Shown here one piece after another: positions 23,801 through 34,340 of a stretch of DNA of 64,000 nt. The stretch lies in NCBI GenBank assembly GCA_002914845.1, contig JXTC01000037.1:1263818-1327817 (forward strand). Direction: 5' to 3'. A model generated the notes under the pieces. The model ran no database searches. It was not told the origin of the DNA and saw only the letters and a list, made by a program, of their open reading frames with translations. The DNA comes from Trema orientale (Eukaryota > Streptophyta > Magnoliopsida > Rosales > Cannabaceae). A program made the translations under genes and the position numbers. Positions within the stretch are counted from its first letter, which is position 1. Each line of letters starts with the position of its first letter.

Positions 23801-25649
23801 TGATAGTGGTGGGCACCACTGACATGCCAGGTGTCAAGTGATAAATTGGAAGGGGTTGGGATAATACAGCTCTGAGTGTTTTACACATATATGTAGATAT
23901 ATTATTTTCTTTTTGGTTGTTGTTGCTAAGGGACAAGGTAGAGTTTGTGATTTTCCTCCTCGGCACATGAGGATATGAGTTGTTCATCATTTTTAAAAAA
24001 TAAATAAATAAATTCACTGTTATCAAAAAAATAAAATAAAATAAAATAAAATAAATAAATTCATAAAATTAGTATAGTATAAAGTATGGGTGCTAGGTTC
24101 AACCCCGTGATCAATCTGTCGTTTTAAGGTTTAAAATTCTTGGCGAGTACAGACGACAATCACGGTTGTCGTTTTTTGACAGAACAATTCTGCAGAGCAG
24201 AAAGGATAGGTTTCTAGATCTGTATAATAGAGGTCAGAGAAGGTCATTGGATTTAGATTATTGTCGAGTATAACTTGTATTTACTATCTTACCTAAAAGT
24301 AATAATTCTGAATTCTCCAGTTTCAATATCAGTGAAGAAAAAAAGAAAGACAATATATAATATAATATATATGTATGTGAGTAAAAGCTGCCTAGTAAGA
24401 GATTTGCTTAAGATTTAGACTGATTAATTAATTAACTTTCTAAGGGAAAAAAACTACTAAATAATTAGATTCCTGACTGCAAGCTTTTCATGGTAATTGG
24501 TATGATGGACTAATCATATAGCCACCAAACACGAGGAAAATAAATAAATAATGGCCAGCTGAGCTCAACCATGCTAAAAGTTAAGTATGCCTAAAATTAG
24601 CTTTAGTCTATAAAAACATGTGGAAAAACATAATCTAAACCTACTTAGTAGCATTTGTAAACCCATTGGATCATATATAGCATAAATTTCTACATCAAGC
24701 AGATTCTTCAGGGAGTCTCCTTATTAATTTCTTTTTAAAAAAAGTATAATTGCTTGTTAAGGTTATGGTATGTTGCTATTTGGGATGATTATCAAAGATT
24801 AATTTAAAGCTTAAACCTAAGACATCACTGAAAATTAGAAAGATTTAGACAAAACCATATTCCAAAAACTATTTATTTCACAAAATTAAATATCATCACA
24901 TTGATTAGTACAATTCCTATCAGGGACGCTGCTTTGAGCTTTTTGAATTTTGGAGCCACTAGAAGCATTGTGTGGCAAGTGAACTGGGGATTGGAAATTA
25001 TTGGTCTGACGGCAAAAGAAGAATGTGATGCAATGTCCTATAATAGAGTTGACAGCTCAGTGTACTGTTGGCTTTTTGGACTCCTTTTGCCTTTTAAAAT
25101 TTAAAATTTACTTATTTGTTACAATACTGTTTTTTTTTTTTTGGAAAAAAAATTAATTTCCCTTTGGAAGATGGTACCTTGACTGGAGGTGGGGTTCTCT
25201 CCACTTTTATTGCCTGTTAATGAGTAAAATAATAGTAGGTATATTCTTCTAAAATAAGACGTTGATTTTGATCTCGGATCTCCAATTCAAGCTATAAACG
25301 GGCTTCTTTCATTGGTAGTAGTTCTGAAAAAAAACAATGTACAAGTCTGAGTAGTTTTCTTTTTAAAAAAATGCCACGAATCTAATTTCATCCTCCAAAA
25401 CTGCTACTCAGCGCAATTACGTGTTGGGGTCTTGTTTTAAGCTCTATGCTAAGGTTCGAGTGTGGTCCAAGAGCCCATCGTAGGGTGATCTTGTGATTAA
25501 GCCCAGTCTCGGACTATGAACATTGGTCCACTGGCATAGGTCCACCGCAAGAAAAGTCAGCTCCTTTTATTCCCCACTGTGCATCTAATCATATTCATAT
25601 GCAAGTGAACTGCCAAGAAAGTATACTTGAATAAATTTTGTTTGGTAAA
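23801..25649. other. Intergenic, no gene recognised
   Basis: AT-rich, with A/T homopolymers and an (AAAAT)n run at 24029-24055. No long frame or pairable element was found. A GC-richer patch at 25410-25565 may be a transposon fragment, but I cannot assign it. Confidence 0.5.
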
Positions 25650-26020
25650 ATTACGAAAATATTCCTAGTTTATGCAAAGAAAAATGGTGCTTTTACACTT
25701 ATGGGTCTAATAAATAACCAGACATTATGGTGATAAAAGAGTCTCATTCGTAAATTTTATCAAATTAAATCTTCAATATCTTGTCACTTTTCTAAATTTA
25801 CAAATATCATAATCAAAATGTTCAAATCTTCTTCTTTTAAAATCATAACCACTCCAAGTTTCTTCATCAGCCTCCTCCATGAAATATTCATCGTGATCAA
25901 AATTAAAATAGATGAGTCTTTGTCATTAAATCTAGTTTTTTTCGACCTCAGTTCTAATTTATGAATTCATATTTAGTTTTTTCGACTATAGTTAAGACAA
26001 GTATGTGACTTGGTCATAAT
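25650..26020 (-). repeat. Dispersed repeat, copy 1 (unassigned)
   Basis: The reverse complement resembles 63355-63650 over about 300 bp: GACTATAGTTGAAAAAACTA-like, GACTCATCT, GATCACGATGAA, TCATGGAGGAGRCT, GAAACTTGGAGTG-TTAT and AAGTGACA-GATATT. Its ends and class are not defined. Confidence 0.6.
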
Positions 26021-26468
26021 TTTTCTTCCGGTGTCAATTTTAAATGGTGAGGACGCGAGAGTAGTTTTGGATTTCCAAATTTTTCATTAAAAAAATGTTT
26101 ATTTTTTCCATATTTAACCATATGATTTAAACTAGAGTAAAAATTGATACTGCCCTAACAATAATTATATTAAATGCCCCCCTTTTACACTTTATTTTAG
26201 TAAATATCTTTACTCTTTCAGTTTTTAAACAGAAAATCAATTGTTGCACCGTATATAATTTATATGTTAACTATATATACCGATATTATAATGAATAAAT
26301 TATTTTATATACTCGATATATCAATTGATACACTGACCATTTACCTAAAAATGTAATTTTAAAAAAAAAGGAAAAAAAAAAAAGGAACATTCATTAACGA
26401 AGTGTTAAAACTCAGACATTTTCCTAAAAGCCCCTTAGGCCTTGTGTAAAATGCGAAACTATTTTAAA

Positions 26469-28186
26469 GGGAAAAAGACACCTAGCACGATTTTTCAAGA
26501 AATAATACCAAAATTACGATTTTCGAAAATGAAGCACATTTTATACGGTTTTCTTAAAATAAATTCCAAAAAGTACGATCTTCAATATGCGGTGGCGTTT
26601 TTGTAAATAAACTCTCTCCTTTTAAATAGATTATATAATAAATATTGTGACGTAACAAGAGGATAAAAAAGTTAGTCTAATAACTAGCGCATCTTTTAAG
26701 GTTACAAGAGTCAAATTGAGGGTTTAAACCCCAACCTCTCAACTTTTCTTGCGGAAACCAATCTGATTTCCTGTAGTAACCAGAAAACGAAATTTATTTT
26801 TCAAGTAGAAACCAAATTGGTTTGAGGAGAAACCAAATTAGTTTATTGTAGTAAGTGGAAACCAATTTTGTTATATTTGTTTTTAAGTGGAAACTAATCT
26901 GGTTTCTCGTAGTAACCAGAAAACCAAATTAGTTCTTCAAGTAGAAACCATGTTAGTTTCGAATAGTAACTAAAAAGTAATTTTAACTATTTTAATTTCC
27001 AATAAAAATTTAGTTATTATTATTCTTAAAACCAAATTAGTTTCGATTGAAAACCATGTTGGTTTCAAATAGTAATCAAAAAATAATTTGAACTATTTTG
27101 GTTTCCTAAAAAAATTAGTTATTGTTATTCTTGAAACAAAAAATCAAATTGACATTTTTTAGTTGCAAGTGTAAACCAAACTAGTTTCCAGTGGAAACCA
27201 TGTTAGTTTCGATTAGTGACCGAAAAAAAAATAAAATTGAACTATTTTAGTTTCATAAAAAAAAATGGTTATTGTTACGTTTAAAACCAAAACTCAAATT
27301 AGTATTGAGTAGTTTCGAGTTGAAACTATATTGGTTTCAAATAGTAACTAAAAACAAAATTGGTTTCCACTAGTAACCATAACCAATTTGGTTTTCAAAG
27401 AAACTAATATAATTTTTAGAGAAACTAGCAATCAATTTGGTTACTATTAACCTAAATAGTTAGAACAAAATTATGGAAGGAACAATAAAGCGAAAAAAAA
27501 GGCTAAAACGAAAATAAAAGAATTAAATAAAAATAGAGCAAATAAAAAAGGAAAAAGAATTGAAATAATGAAAAAAATACGAAAAAAAGAATAAAATAAA
27601 AAGGAAAAAATGAAAGGGAGCTTAAGTAGAAAAATGGAAACCATAATAGTTACCCGTGATTTATTTAGCTACAGGGTATTCTACTAAAAAAAACCACAAT
27701 GATTTCTAGGAAACATTCGTTGTTTCCTGTGATCTACTTAGCTACATGACATTCTACAAAAAGAAAATCACGATGGTTCCAAGAAACCTTCGTAGTTTCC
27801 TGTGATTTATTTAGCTACAGGACATTCTGTAAAAAAGAAACCACAATGGTTTCCAGGAAATGTTCGTGATTTCCTGTAATTTACTTACGTACAGGATATT
27901 CTGCTAAAAGAAACTAAACTGGTTTTTAGAAAATTTTTGTGGTTTCTTATGATTTACTTACGTACAGGATCTTCTGTCAATAGAAAATCAAATTGATTTC
28001 CAAGAAACTATTGTGGTTTCCTATTAAAAAAAAAGATGGCTTATTTACTAAAATACCACCACATTTTCTAACTCTCAAAATATTTAGAAAAATACCATAA
28101 AAAAGTCGTACAAAATTTTTATTATTTTTGAAAGGTCGTAAATTTGGTAATATTTTTTAAAAAATAGGTATAAGTGTCCAAAATCT
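26469..28186. mobile_element. Long-TIR Mutator-like element A, 1.72 kb
   Basis: The left end GGGAAAAAGACACCTAGCACG and the reverse complement of the right end (GGACACTTATACC) align through about 100 bp, including ATTACGATT / TTACGACC blocks. It is flanked by TATTTTAAA (26460-26468) and AATTTTAAA (28187-28195), a 9-bp target duplication with one change, as in Mutator elements. The interior has no transposase frame. The left arm (26750-27440) and right arm (27640-28030) are made of AAACCA/TGGTTT repeats, with a purine-rich A-tract between. Confidence 0.77.
27640..28030. repeat. Palindromic GAAACCA/TGGTTTC tandem repeats, right arm of element A
   Basis: About five degenerate units of 70-85 bp. 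Each reads roughly TGTGATTTACTTAGCTACAG, then GACATTCTGCAAAA, then an imperfect palindrome of the form GAAACCA-NNN-TGGTTTC, then a second TGGTTTCC. Confidence 0.8.
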
Positions 28187-28211
28187 AATTTTAAATAGCA
28201 GGATTAATAAA

Positions 28212-29900
28212 GGGAAAAGGACACTCTATACGACTTTTTTAAAAATAATGACCGAAATACGACTTGGTCCAAAGTATTTATTTTCGTAGAAAAATATCAA
28301 TTTTTATTGGGAAAGTTTTCAACTCTGATTTCAATAATCAGATCTAAACGGCTCTACCTATTTCGTTTGTCAGTACCAACTCCCAGGCTCTGAAATAGAT
28401 CTTTGATTTTGTCTTCGTCCTCTTTGATGCCATCTGATGCCGGCCACTGTTTTCCAGTTTTCTGATCAACTCTCTATTTGAAGCTCAATCGTCAGTTTCG
28501 TCTTCTTTGACTGCTTTTGCTTTGATAAAGGCGAGCAAAGATTTTGGGATTGAGGGAGGGAGAGATATCTTTGAATGAGACTTGGTTTTCAGGGTCTTTG
28601 AGCTTTTTGTCAAGGGGTGATTCCCCATTAACCTGAGCATTCTTTGTTTCAGTTTTTTTTTTTTTTCCCTTAATCTTCTTATTTTGATTTCACTGATTTA
28701 TTTATTCTGTAAATATCATAACTATTTAGTTAATAGAAACTGAAAACGAAATTAGTTTCTATCAAAAATAATAGAACTATTTAGTTAATTCAATTATTGA
28801 TTACTAGAAATCAATTAGGCTATTAGAAACCAATTGCTAGAATCAAAAAACTAAATAGGTTTCTAATAACTAGTAACCAATATATATTTTTGTCGCTTTT
28901 ACTTCAGAAATATAATTACTTAATTTGAGAACTAGATCATATTCTTCAACGTCTTTGTTCAATGCCTCACCCAATTCTTGTTGCAGGGCATTATGCAAAA
29001 AAAAAGCCACGATAGTTTTCAGGAAACTTTCATTATTTCTTGTGATTTGAAAATGAAATTACAATGGTTTTTAGGAAACTTTCATGGTTTGCTATGATTT
29101 ACTTAGCTATAGAGCATTCTGTAAAATAGAAATCACAATAGTTTCTAGAAAATCTTCTTAGTTTCACGTGATTTACTTAGCCACTAAGTATTCTACTAAA
29201 AGAAACCACACTGATTTGTAGGAAACCTTCATGGTTCCCTGTGATTTACTTAGCTATATAGCATTTTGTAAAAAGGCAACCATGATGGTTTTCTGTGATT
29301 TATTTAGCTATAGAGCTTTCTGTAAAAAAGAAACTATAACGGTTTCCAAGAAATATTCGTAGTTTCCTGTTATTTATTTATGTACATGACATTCTACTAA
29401 AGGAAATCAAACTGGTTTATAGGAAACCTTTGTAGTTTCCTGCGATTTACTTAGCTACATTGTATTTTGTAAAAAAAGAAATCATAATGGTTTCCAGAAA
29501 ATCCTATGATTTATTTAGCTACAGGACATTCTGCAAACAAGAAACCACAATAGTTTCCAAGAAATGTTCGTGGTTTCTTGTGTTTTTTTTTATGTATAAG
29601 ACATTCCGATAAAGGAAACCAAACTAGTTTCCAAGAAACCTTTATTTCGTTAATAAAGATTTCCTGTGATTTACTTATATACAGGATATTTTGCTAATAA
29701 GAAACCAAATTGGTTTCCAAGAAACTTTTGTGGTTTCCTGTTAATAAAAGATGACTTATTTACTAAAATACCACCGCGTTTTCAAGCTCCCAAAATATTT
29801 AGAAAAATACCATAAAAAGGTCTTACGGAATTTTTATTATTTTTGAAAGGCTTAAATTTAGTAATATTTTTTGAAAAATAGGTATAAGTGTCCAAAACCC
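28212..29900. mobile_element. Long-TIR Mutator-like element B, 1.69 kb
   Basis: The left end GGGAAAAGGACACTCTATACG and the reverse complement of the right end (GGGTTTTGGACACTTATACC) match each other and the ends of elements A and C. The right terminal 150 bp (29745-29900) is nearly the same as 28030-28186 in A. It lies only 25 bp from A. Interior in order: GC-richer unique DNA (28310-28640), an AACCA-rich spacer, a segment shared inverted with C (about 28920-28995), and tandem repeats. The flanks do not show a convincing target duplication. Confidence 0.72.
28985..29745. repeat. Palindromic GAAACCA/TGGTTTC tandem repeats, right arm of element B
   Basis: About nine or ten degenerate units of the same type as in element A, each carrying GATTTACTTAGCTA, a CATTCTG-AAAA block and GAAACCA-NNN-TGGTTTC. 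Spacing between successive GATTTA blocks is about 55-85 bp. Confidence 0.8.
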
Positions 29901-30810
29901 ATAATTATCATCACAAAAACCCAATGCTTGACTATCCCCCTATTTTTCTAAAAATAACAAACATATATCTTATTGAATTAGAAATTAGTCCAGATTTAAC
30001 ATGCTCGACTAATTTAAACAAAACCGACATTTAAAAAGAGAATTACCCTATTCTAAATTTTTAACCAAACAAATGGTGGTCAAAAAAAAAAAAAAAGAAG
30101 CGAATGTTGATGATTGACAGGAAAAGAAAAAAAAAAGTTATTTCATGAAAAAAAAAAAATCCTACACATGTGTTTAATTTAAAACTAAAAGAGAAAATTT
30201 TTGTTTTATCGTTGATTAAAGTTGTTTGGATAAGAGTATCTTGGTCATTTTTTGTTTAAAATATTTACTTGATTTTGACCAAATTAGATGAAATGGTGAA
30301 ACTTTTATCAAAATGGGAAAATGACACTCCATACGGTCCTTTTGAAAACAATGACCGAAATACGACCCAATCTAAGTTACTTATTTTCATACGGCCTCTG
30401 TTAGACATTCTTCTGAAATAAATAAACTCAGTGGATATGTTGAAATGGTGATGGTGGTGAAAAAATAAAATGTTCAAATAATTACGATTTGAAGTATCCA
30501 ACACCCGATGCTAGAACTATATCTTCTTCAATATTTTTCAGAATTCGACTTGGGTTCTTTTGTTCGTAGTATAATTGTTTTGTTCTCCTCCGTCTCTCTC
30601 TTTTTCCATTAGTGAGATAAAAATATTTAAGGAGAGTCCTCTTTTTTTGAACTAAAATGATACATAGTGAATTTTTTTTTTCTTTTGCCTCATTAATTAT
30701 GTAAAATTGACAGGTAATTATAAACTATGGCTACAGTTCCCATATTTGATGAGAATTTTTTTTTTTCATTTCTCTTTTTAATTGATTAGAATATATGGCG
30801 TATAAGAGAA

Positions 30811-30996
30811 CAGTGGCAGCAGTAGAAGCTAGAGCTGTGTGGCAAAGAACAGCAAATCGTTGCTTTATCTAAGAAGATGCCAAAAGAGCTCCCAAGTTGG
30901 ATCATCTTCAACATCTATACAAGCTGATTCAGAACCTGCAGCACCGACCGATGTGACAGATCATCCCGTTGTTGGTTTCATGCCTCTAAACAAGAG
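30811..30996 (+). pseudogene. Captured host-gene fragment inside element C
   Basis: Frame one from 30813 reads VAAVEARAVWQRTANRCFI, then a stop codon, then EDAKRAPKL. After a frame change near 30898 it continues GSSSTSIQADSEPAAPTD and VTDHPVVGFMPLNK. The run of codon-like sequence is far from the AT-rich style around it. From memory, QRTANRCF-QEDAKRAPKL followed by DHP-GFMPLN is conserved in a plant protein family of unknown function; I could not check this. It is a broken exon piece, as in Pack-MULEs. An intron-like, pyrimidine-rich stretch ending TTGATTAG precedes it at 30790, which hints that genomic rather than spliced DNA was captured. Confidence 0.6.
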
Positions 30997-31184
30997 GTAG
31001 CAGTGGCGTGCAAGCAAGAGGTTGGTAGCAAGGTGGGTGGCTGGTGTTTTCGGCTTCTGTTGTAGGTGGGTCATTGGCGGCTTGCAACAATACTAGTATA
31101 GCGAGTGAAGAACTGCTTAAGATTATAGATTATCCAGATGAGAAATTATAATTTATGATTAAGATTTACAAGAAGAACTGTGTC

Positions 31185-31480
31185 TAAATAAATCACAGGA
31201 AACTATCGTGGTTTCCGAATATCCTGTACGTAAGTAAATCACATGAAACCATGAACGTTTCTAGAAAACCATTGTGGTTTCTTTTTTGCAGAATGTCCTG
31301 TAGCTAAATAAATCACAGGAAACCATTAATAGTTTCCTTTTAGCAGATTGCCCTGTAGCTAAGTAAATCACAGGAAACCACAAAAATTTCCTAGAAACCA
31401 TTGTGATTTCTTTTTCAAATCACAGAAAATAATAAAAGTTTTCTGAAAGCTATTGTGATTTCCTTTTTGAAGAATGCCCT
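31185..31480. repeat. Palindromic GAAACCA/TGGTTTC tandem repeats of element C
   Basis: Same repeat family as in A and B, but in the reverse orientation (AAATAAATCACAGGAAACCA in place of TGGTTTCCTGTGATTTATTT). About four units. Confidence 0.78.
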
Positions 31481-32053
31481 ATAGCAAAAATTGGGTGAGG
31501 CATTGAACAAGGACGCTGAAGAATATGATCAAGTTCTCAAATTAAGTAATTATATTTTTGAAGTAAAAGCAACATAAATATATATTAGTTTTAGGATTCT
31601 GGTAACTAGTTTCTAATAACCAAATTGGTTTCTAGTAATTAATAGTTAAATTAACCAAATAGTTTTACTGTTTATGATAGAAACTAATTTAGTTTTCAGT
31701 TTTTATTAACTAAATAGTTATGATATTTATGGTGAAAATCAATATAGTTGTTGGTTTTTAATAACCAATTTAGTTTCTAGTTTCCAAAAATCAATTAGTT
31801 TATGATTTCTAATAATAAATTAGTAATTAGTTTTAAGAGTGATCAGCTACAAGTAAACTAGTAGCAAAAAGAAACAAGAAAAAATGGAAATTCTAAGACG
31901 TTATTTGGTCTTTCTTAGCAAGAATTTATTATTTTTCTAAAAAAAGTAGTACAAAAATAAGTAAAAGTTTGGACATAATATTCTTAGTATTATTTATCAA
32001 AAGGTAGTACTATGTGTCTTTTCTCCTAATAAATTTGATTAGTTATTCACTTA

Positions 32054-32427
32054 GGAGAAATGACCATAGTCTTTAAATTATTTGAAAAGTCTCAATATGA
32101 TCCCTAAATTTTATATTTGTCATTTTGGTTGTTAAACTATTAAAAGTATTTCACATCAGTCATTAGACACTTTTTCCATTAATCTTCCACTATACTTGAG
32201 GGCAAAATAGTAAGTTCATACAAAATTTAAGCTTAGTATTGGTCTCTAAATTTTGAAAAAGTTCTATTCTCGTTCATTCTTCTTAAATAGTTAATGGAAA
32301 TTGTGTAAAATGACAAAAAGGGAACAATTTTAATAGTTGAAATGGCCAAAATGAGAAATCTTAAGTTTAGGTATCACAAGAAGACTTTTAGTATTAGCTT
32401 AAGGATCAATAAAGTTATTAATCCTAC
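32054..32427. mobile_element. Inverted-repeat element, about 375 bp
   Basis: The two halves are inverted copies: AAAAGTCTCAATATGATCCC and TTGTCATTTTGG on the left pair with AAAAGTCTTCTTGTGATACC and TCTCATTTTGG read from the right on the other strand. The arms are about 120 bp. No target duplication could be defined, and the family is unknown. Confidence 0.52.
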
Positions 32428-32484
32428 TAACTCAATACTATTACATACTTAAAGTTTCACCAAAAAAAAAAAAAAGGATTAATG

Positions 32485-33010
32485 ATATTAATAGCCCATG
32501 AATTATACCTCTAGTACCACTTTGTCCTCTGAATTTTCAACTTATATAGTAATAGTCTTTGAAGTATATAATTGTTGCAACAATGATCTTTTTGTCATAA
32601 ATTGTTAAATATTTAATAAAAATAAGTTATTATAAAATACATAATTTAGTAACTATAATCAATAATAAGATTCTAAATTTTTAACTTACACACTAGATTA
32701 CTACTACTTGTACAATTATTGCAGTAATGACCATTTGTTCGCAAATTGTTAAATTTTTAACATAAATGAATCTTATGCAAAGTGCACAATTTAGTAATTG
32801 TGGCTAAAAATTAGATTCTCACTCATAGAAATAAATAATGCTTAATTGTACGCTTAATCTATGACTATTTTCGGTTAAAAAAACCAATAATTTGTGATAA
32901 AAGAGTTATTACTGTAACAATTAAATAAATAAGGAGTCATTATTATATAAGCTGAAAATTTGAGATTAAGTGGTACAATGAACATAATTCAAAGACTATT
33001 ATTATATCTA
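32485..33010. mobile_element. Inverted-repeat element, about 525 bp
   Basis: The left end (AATTATACCTCTAGTACCAC, then TTTTCAACTTATATAGTAAT) pairs with the reverse complement of the right end (AATTATGTTCATTGTACCAC, then TTTTCAGCTTATATAATAAT) over about 130 bp. Inside is a further direct repeat (AATTGTTAAATNTTTAANAT near 32600 and 32745). No frame; ends approximate. Confidence 0.52.
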
Positions 33011-34144
33011 ATCCAAAAAATTAATAAGTATAAACCTCTAAGGGTTGAGTACGTCTTTGAATAAGTTTGAAACAGGTACTTTAATTTGATAGTTATTGAA
33101 AGTGAACATAAAAATTGCGCAAATAAAATTTGTCTCCTTTATTAATTTATTTCACCTTCTCAAAAGTGATCCTTTCTTTCGAATTAATTATGTACGTTCT
33201 TTACGTGGAAAAATGACAATTGGGCCGGACTGAGTTTTCCTTGTCATTAATATGAAACTGACTAGATTAGTGTCTACACCAGTGAGTTGTAGATTGGATA
33301 TAGGCTGCGTTCATATCATTAAAAATATCAATAATATCTTTTAAAGAATTGTCTGTTATTTGATTCAAAGTTTTGCCAATTGGCATTTCCTAGTAGAGAA
33401 ATCTACTGAAAATAAGAGAAATAAAATACGATTATAACTCGGGGTTCCAGAAAACCAAAATTTAAAAAATAAAATGAAGGTGTCGGCACATTACTAAGAT
33501 ATGGCAGCCACTTATTTTCATATTTAATTGTTTCTCTCTCTTTTTCTTTCATTGGTGGTTACCTTATTTTAGTAATGTGCTAAAAGTAGATCAAATTTTT
33601 TATGATCGACTTGTCCCACTTCTTTAGCAGAAGGCCAAAGCTAGCAAGAAGAGGGTACGAGGTGAGGCAGAAAACAATTGTGATCTATACAACATTATAT
33701 TCATGTATATACCGTTTTAAAGAAGGAACCAATTAACAAAAATTAATTGGTTATTTCATTTGTAAATAAATATCAAGAACAAACAGTACTATATTATTGT
33801 ATCAAAGAGACCATAAAGAGCATTATTAATCCAAGCACAATGATACTTAATTAGGCTTTGAAGAAGTTTTCTCAAACTTACGTTAGAAAATGGCAAAGTA
33901 TAATTAATGTAATTAATTAATTCAATAAAGACTTATGATGGAGACTGGAGATGTGGAAGGCAAGACATATACTAAGAATTTGCAGAAAATGAAAATAAAG
34001 ATAGCAGATCACATAAAATTATGTCCACTTCATTGATTTCATTTTATTTTTTCGAACGGTGATATTTTTTAACTTTTGGGATTAACTACGTTTCTTTATT
34101 TGAAAATAATGCATGGTCCAAACAAAAGTCATGATGATATTTCC
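33011..34144. other. Intergenic, no gene recognised
   Basis: AT-rich spacer with no frame above 60 codons. I found no inverted ends or tandem repeats here. Confidence 0.45.
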
Positions 34145-34157
34145 TTGTCATTGATTC

Positions 34158-34280
34158 TTTTTTTTTTTTTTTAAATAATTCGTCGGTTAGAAGTTAGATT
34201 AATAAGCGTGTGATTTGAACCCGCTACCCAAAGCTTCTCTATAAGGAGATTTTACCACACGAGCTGAAAGCTCGTGGTCT
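34158..34280 (-). mobile_element. tRNA-derived SINE, about 120 bp
   Basis: On the minus strand a head resembling RNA polymerase III box A (CAGCTCGTGTGGTAAAATCT) is followed by a box B-like GGGTTCAAATC and ends in a poly-A tail (poly-T at 34158-34171). It is flanked by the direct repeat TTGTCATTGATTC (34145-34157 and 34281-34293). A related copy is at 48160-48296. Non-coding; mobilised by LINE enzymes in trans. Confidence 0.77.
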
Positions 34281-34340
34281 TTGTCATTGATTCGAAGATA
34301 TATAGGATTGTTCCTGGCCATAAATCATTATTGGAAATAG

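Larger units (their letters stand above)
30315..32026. mobile_element. Long-TIR Mutator-like element C, 1.71 kb, inverted relative to B
   Basis: The left end GGGAAAATGACACTCCATACG aligns with the reverse complement of the right end (GGAGAAAAGACACATAGTAC). Flanks TATCAAAAT and TAATAAATT agree at 6 of 9 positions, so the target duplication is only suggestive. The interior order is the mirror image of element B: a unique block with a captured gene fragment, tandem repeats (31185-31480), the shared segment (about 31485-31570), then an AACCA spacer. Confidence 0.72.

Noticed and set aside
26700-29745. CRISPR-like look of regular GAAACCA repeats
   Set aside because: Units are degenerate, spacing varies, repeats extend into the supposed spacers, and the genome is a plant's. 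They are internal repeats of transposable elements.
29901-29909. Target duplication for element B
   Set aside because: ATTAATAAA on the left and ATAATTATC on the right agree at only about five of nine positions, near chance for AT-rich DNA.
34158-34280. A functional tRNA gene
   Set aside because: Only box A/B-like motifs are present, no cloverleaf could be drawn, and a poly-A tail with 13-bp target repeats marks it as a SINE.
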